From: Flavobacterium galactosidilyticum
Lineage (GTDB): Bacteria; Bacteroidota; Bacteroidia; Flavobacteriales; Flavobacteriaceae
Direction: 5' to 3'
DNA: 64,000 nucleotides
NCBI RefSeq assembly: GCF_020911945.1
Contig: NZ_CP087135.1
Span: 3,383,501 to 3,447,500 of the forward strand
Part shown: one piece after another, positions 62,111 to 64,000 of the stretch
Layout: each line of letters begins with the position of its first letter
Numbering within the stretch: the first letter of the stretch is position 1
The notes under the pieces: model-generated
What the model saw: only the letters and a program-made list of their open reading frames with translations
The model's database searches: none
Told to the model about the DNA's origin: nothing
Translations under genes and position numbers: made by a program

Positions 62111-62890
62111 ATGACGAATACGAAAGAATTAAGCGTTGAGGACAAGTTAAGAGCGATTTATGATTTACAACTTATTGACTCTAGAATTGACGAAATCAGA
62201 AACGTAAGAGGAGAACTTCCTTTAGAAGTAGAAGATTTAGAAGATGAAGTGGCTGGTTTAACCACACGTGCAGAAAAACTGAAAGGCGAACTTGAAGTTG
62301 CTGAAGATAATATCAAGGTAAAAAAGAACGCAATTGAGGAGCACAAAGAGTCTATAAAAAAATATACTAAGCAACAAGAAACTGTTCGTAACAACAGAGA
62401 ATTTAATTCGTTGACTAAAGAAATTGAATTTCAAGAACTAGAAATTCAATTGTCTGAAAAGCAAATTAAAGAAATGAAAGCTTCTATCGAACATAAGAAA
62501 GAAATTATTTCAAATTCGAAAGAAAGATTAGAACAAAAATCAAATCACTTAAAGCACAAGAAATCAGAGTTAGATGCTATCATGGCTGAAACTGCTAAAG
62601 AAGAGGCTTTCTTGTCTGAGAAATCAGCAGAATACCAGGCTTTAATTGAAGAGCGTTTATTAAAAGCATATACTAGAATCAGAACTAGCGTTAGAAATGG
62701 CTTAGCTGTTGTGTCTATTGAAAGAGGTGCATCTGCAGGATCATTTTTTACTATTCCACCACAAACACAAGTTGAAATTGCTTCTAGAAAGAAAATCATC
62801 ACTGATGAGCACTCTGGTAGAATTTTAGTTGACAGTGTTTTAGCTGAAGAAGAAAAAGAAAAAATGGATCAATTATTTGCTAAATTTTAA
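62111..62890 (+). CDS. Coiled-coil protein of the CdsZ/zinc-ribbon family, ribbon cysteines lost
   Basis: The 259-aa protein is a long helical hairpin (about residues 10-180, KAEKLKGELEVAEDNIKVKKNAIEEHK-like heptads), followed by a C-terminal domain (RERGASAGSFFTIPPQTQVEIASRKKIITDEHSGRILVD) that aligns with the C4 zinc ribbon of the CT398/YbgI-linked family. In most members this carries two CxxC pairs (for example CGGC..C(E)YCGR). Here all four positions are not Cys (SAGS, DEHS), so zinc cannot be bound in the usual way. The link to the Nif3-like gene is conserved across many bacteria; the joint function is unknown. Confidence 0.88.
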   Translation: MTNTKELSVEDKLRAIYDLQLIDSRIDEIRNVRGELPLEVEDLEDEVAGLTTRAEKLKGELEVAEDNIKVKKNAIEEHKESIKKYTKQQETVRNNREFNSLTKEIEFQELEIQLSEKQIKEMKASIEHKKEIISNSKERLEQKSNHLKHKKSELDAIMAETAKEEAFLSEKSAEYQALIEERLLKAYTRIRTSVRNGLAVVSIERGASAGSFFTIPPQTQVEIASRKKIITDEHSGRILVDSVLAEEEKEKMDQLFAKF

Positions 62891-62898
62891 ATCAATTT

Positions 62899-62929
62899 AA
62901 GTCCCGATACACATCGGGACTTTTTTTTT
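62899..62929 (+). terminator. Terminator of the Nif3-zinc-ribbon pair
   Basis: AAGTCCCGAT and ATCGGGACTT form a 10-bp stem with loop ACAC, followed by a T run, 9 nt after the stop. Confidence 0.9.
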
Positions 62930-62990
62930 ATATTATATTTGGTCTGCTTTGCAGGCTTTTTTTGTTACGCCAGCTTGATAATTTTATTTC

Positions 62991-63842
62991 ATGAAGAAGA
63001 ATTTCTATTTCCTATTAACTAAATCAATTGGTACCTATATCAATCTAATGAGCTATGTATTCCCGTCTAGAGCTATTCAGATAGCACATGGATATTTTAG
63101 CCAACCCAGAAAAGGAAAAATAAATAGCACTAAACTTCCTAAAACACTACAAGAAGCTACTTTAGAAACTATAGTTGAGAATGAAAATATAGTCCAAACT
63201 TATATATGGAAAGGCAATGAGACTATTATATTGCTTATTCACGGATGGGAAAGCAATTCTTCACGCTGGAAAAAATTGTTGCCTCATCTTATCCAATCAG
63301 GAAGTACCATCATTGCTATTGATGGACCAGGACAGGGATTGTCAAATGGAAAAGAATTTACTGTCCCAAAATATGCCGAGTTTATAGACATCGTTGCAAA
63401 AAAGTACAATCCTCAATATATGATTGGTCATTCTATGGGTGGTAAAACGGGTTTGTATTATCAATATAAGTACAAAAACCCCACTATTCAAAAAATGGTC
63501 ATTTTAGGCGCACCAAGCGATTTTGTTATTATTTTAAAGAACTTCACTTCACTACTGAGTTTAAATAAAAAGATGATACAAGCTTTACAGCACAAATACA
63601 CGCAAGTATTAGATAAAAATTTAGATGAATTTGCATCCAAAGAATTTGTTTCAAATATGGAAACCAAAGGATTTTTGGCGCATGATATAGATGATACTAT
63701 TGTTTTATTTACAGAAGGAAAAAAAATAGCGGAAGCGTGGAAAGATGTTCAATTTGAAGAAACGAAAGGACTTGGACACAAGTTGCACGATGAGGAATTA
63801 TATAAAAAAGTAAGTGCTTTTTTGTTTGAATCGGACATCTAA
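62991..63842 (+). CDS. Alpha/beta hydrolase
   Basis: The 283-aa protein has the alpha/beta-hydrolase core: ILLIHGWESNSSRWKKLLPHL (oxyanion region), ID(G)PGQGLSNGKEF, the nucleophile elbow IGHSMGGKTG (about 143-152, Ser nucleophile) and the C-terminal catalytic His region (GLGHKLHDEELYKKV, about 262). The N-terminal 60 residues include a hydrophobic segment and are family-specific. The substrate cannot be read. It stands alone after a terminator, before rluF. Confidence 0.88.
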   Translation: MKKNFYFLLTKSIGTYINLMSYVFPSRAIQIAHGYFSQPRKGKINSTKLPKTLQEATLETIVENENIVQTYIWKGNETIILLIHGWESNSSRWKKLLPHLIQSGSTIIAIDGPGQGLSNGKEFTVPKYAEFIDIVAKKYNPQYMIGHSMGGKTGLYYQYKYKNPTIQKMVILGAPSDFVIILKNFTSLLSLNKKMIQALQHKYTQVLDKNLDEFASKEFVSNMETKGFLAHDIDDTIVLFTEGKKIAEAWKDVQFEETKGLGHKLHDEELYKKVSAFLFESDI

Positions 63843-63902
63843 AAATAGTTTACAACTGTCTGGAATATTCAAATAACCGCATAAACGATTAAGAAATTTG
63901 CT

Positions 63903-63910
63903 TACTTTTG
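63903..63910 (+). promoter_or_regulatory. Possible -7 element just before rluF
   Basis: TACTTTTG matches TAnnTTTG but ends only 4 nt before the ATG at 63915, so transcription from it would begin about at the start codon. Either the mRNA is nearly leaderless or the match is by chance. Confidence 0.3.
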
Positions 63911-63914
63911 CAGT

Positions 63915-64000
63915 ATGGAAGAAAATCTAAAACGCCTTAACAAATTCATTGGAGAAACTGGTTATTGCTCTCGTCGCGAGGCTGATAAAATCATTGAAGA
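63915..64000 (+). CDS. rluF: 23S rRNA pseudouridine synthase RluF, 5' part only
   Basis: The gene runs off the window after 28 codons. MEENLKRLNKFIGETGYCSRREADKIIEE is an S4 RNA-binding domain start exactly as in RluF/RsuA-type pseudouridine synthases, where RLNKFIxExGxCSRREAD is conserved. RluF modifies U2604 (and 2605) of 23S rRNA. The catalytic domain is outside the window, so RluB or RsuA cannot be excluded. Confidence 0.8.
   Translation, partial: MEENLKRLNKFIGETGYCSRREADKIIE

Noticed and set aside
1..64000. CRISPR array, prophage, insertion sequence or rRNA
   Set aside because: No repeat-spacer pattern, transposase, integrase, phage structural gene or rRNA was seen anywhere in the window.

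Overview
The window looks like part of a Flavobacterium (Bacteroidota) chromosome. It is AT-rich, many upstream regions carry the Bacteroidota -7 promoter element TAnnTTTG, Shine-Dalgarno sequences are weak, one protein ends in a type IX secretion (T9SS) sorting domain, and the family set is typical of the group (DUF5683, WbqC, the long LepB, DUF2807 head-GIN proteins, a NagB fused to a PIG-L domain). There is no rRNA, prophage or CRISPR array; there is one intact tRNA.

Layout. About 0.2-3.4 kb (minus): a four-gene envelope cluster with a CsgG-like protein, a lipoprotein, a frameshifted DUF6175 protein and an unknown secreted protein. 3.8-5.6 kb: a decayed TPR/LuxR regulator and a chimeric scar of a response regulator joined to an RND pump. 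5.6-18.5 kb: an amino-sugar region with a GH109-type glycosidase, a DUF3472 lipoprotein, a TonB-dependent receptor and a LacI regulator on minus, then a plus-strand operon with a GHMP sugar kinase, a sugar nucleotidyltransferase, a NagP-like transporter and NagB-PIG-L. The DUF3472 promoter and the kinase promoter share a tandem palindromic operator (core TGTGTTCGAACACA) with nearly identical geometry, so they probably form one LacI-controlled regulon. 18.9-23.5 kb: a 1533-aa T9SS surface protein with a LamG domain. 23.8-29.3 kb: small envelope genes and a PadR / PspC / DUF2807 module. 29.4-29.9 kb: tRNA-Pro followed by a tiny GIY-YIG ORF between two copies of the tRNA 3' end and its terminator.

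30-43.6 kb is mostly housekeeping: trxB, a 1.6-kb gene-poor stretch with a dead SH3-domain gene, parA-parB-DUF5683-small membrane protein-dapB, lepB and wbqC, then on minus an EEP hydrolase, two rhomboid proteases, mutL and ribH. 43.7-51.2 kb: a TPR membrane protein, divergent recF, a rhodanese-thioredoxin lipoprotein, DUF2461, a glycosyltransferase, an asparagine synthetase split by an in-frame TAG, and murB. 51.2-64 kb: a PaiB-like protein, GT2, an ECF sigma factor, a TonB-like gene split by TAA, lipA, gap, a hybrid histidine kinase, pnp, lpxK, a Nif3-like protein, a coiled-coil protein, an alpha/beta hydrolase and the start of rluF.

Two points stand out. One is the predicted N-acetylhexosamine regulon, with its repeated two-site operator and a probable deacetylase-deaminase fusion. 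The other is the number of disrupted genes: six loci carry stops, frameshifts or fusion junctions, which means either recent gene decay or, for the single-base lesions, errors in the sequence. All functional calls rest on reading the sequence and on family knowledge; no database search was run.
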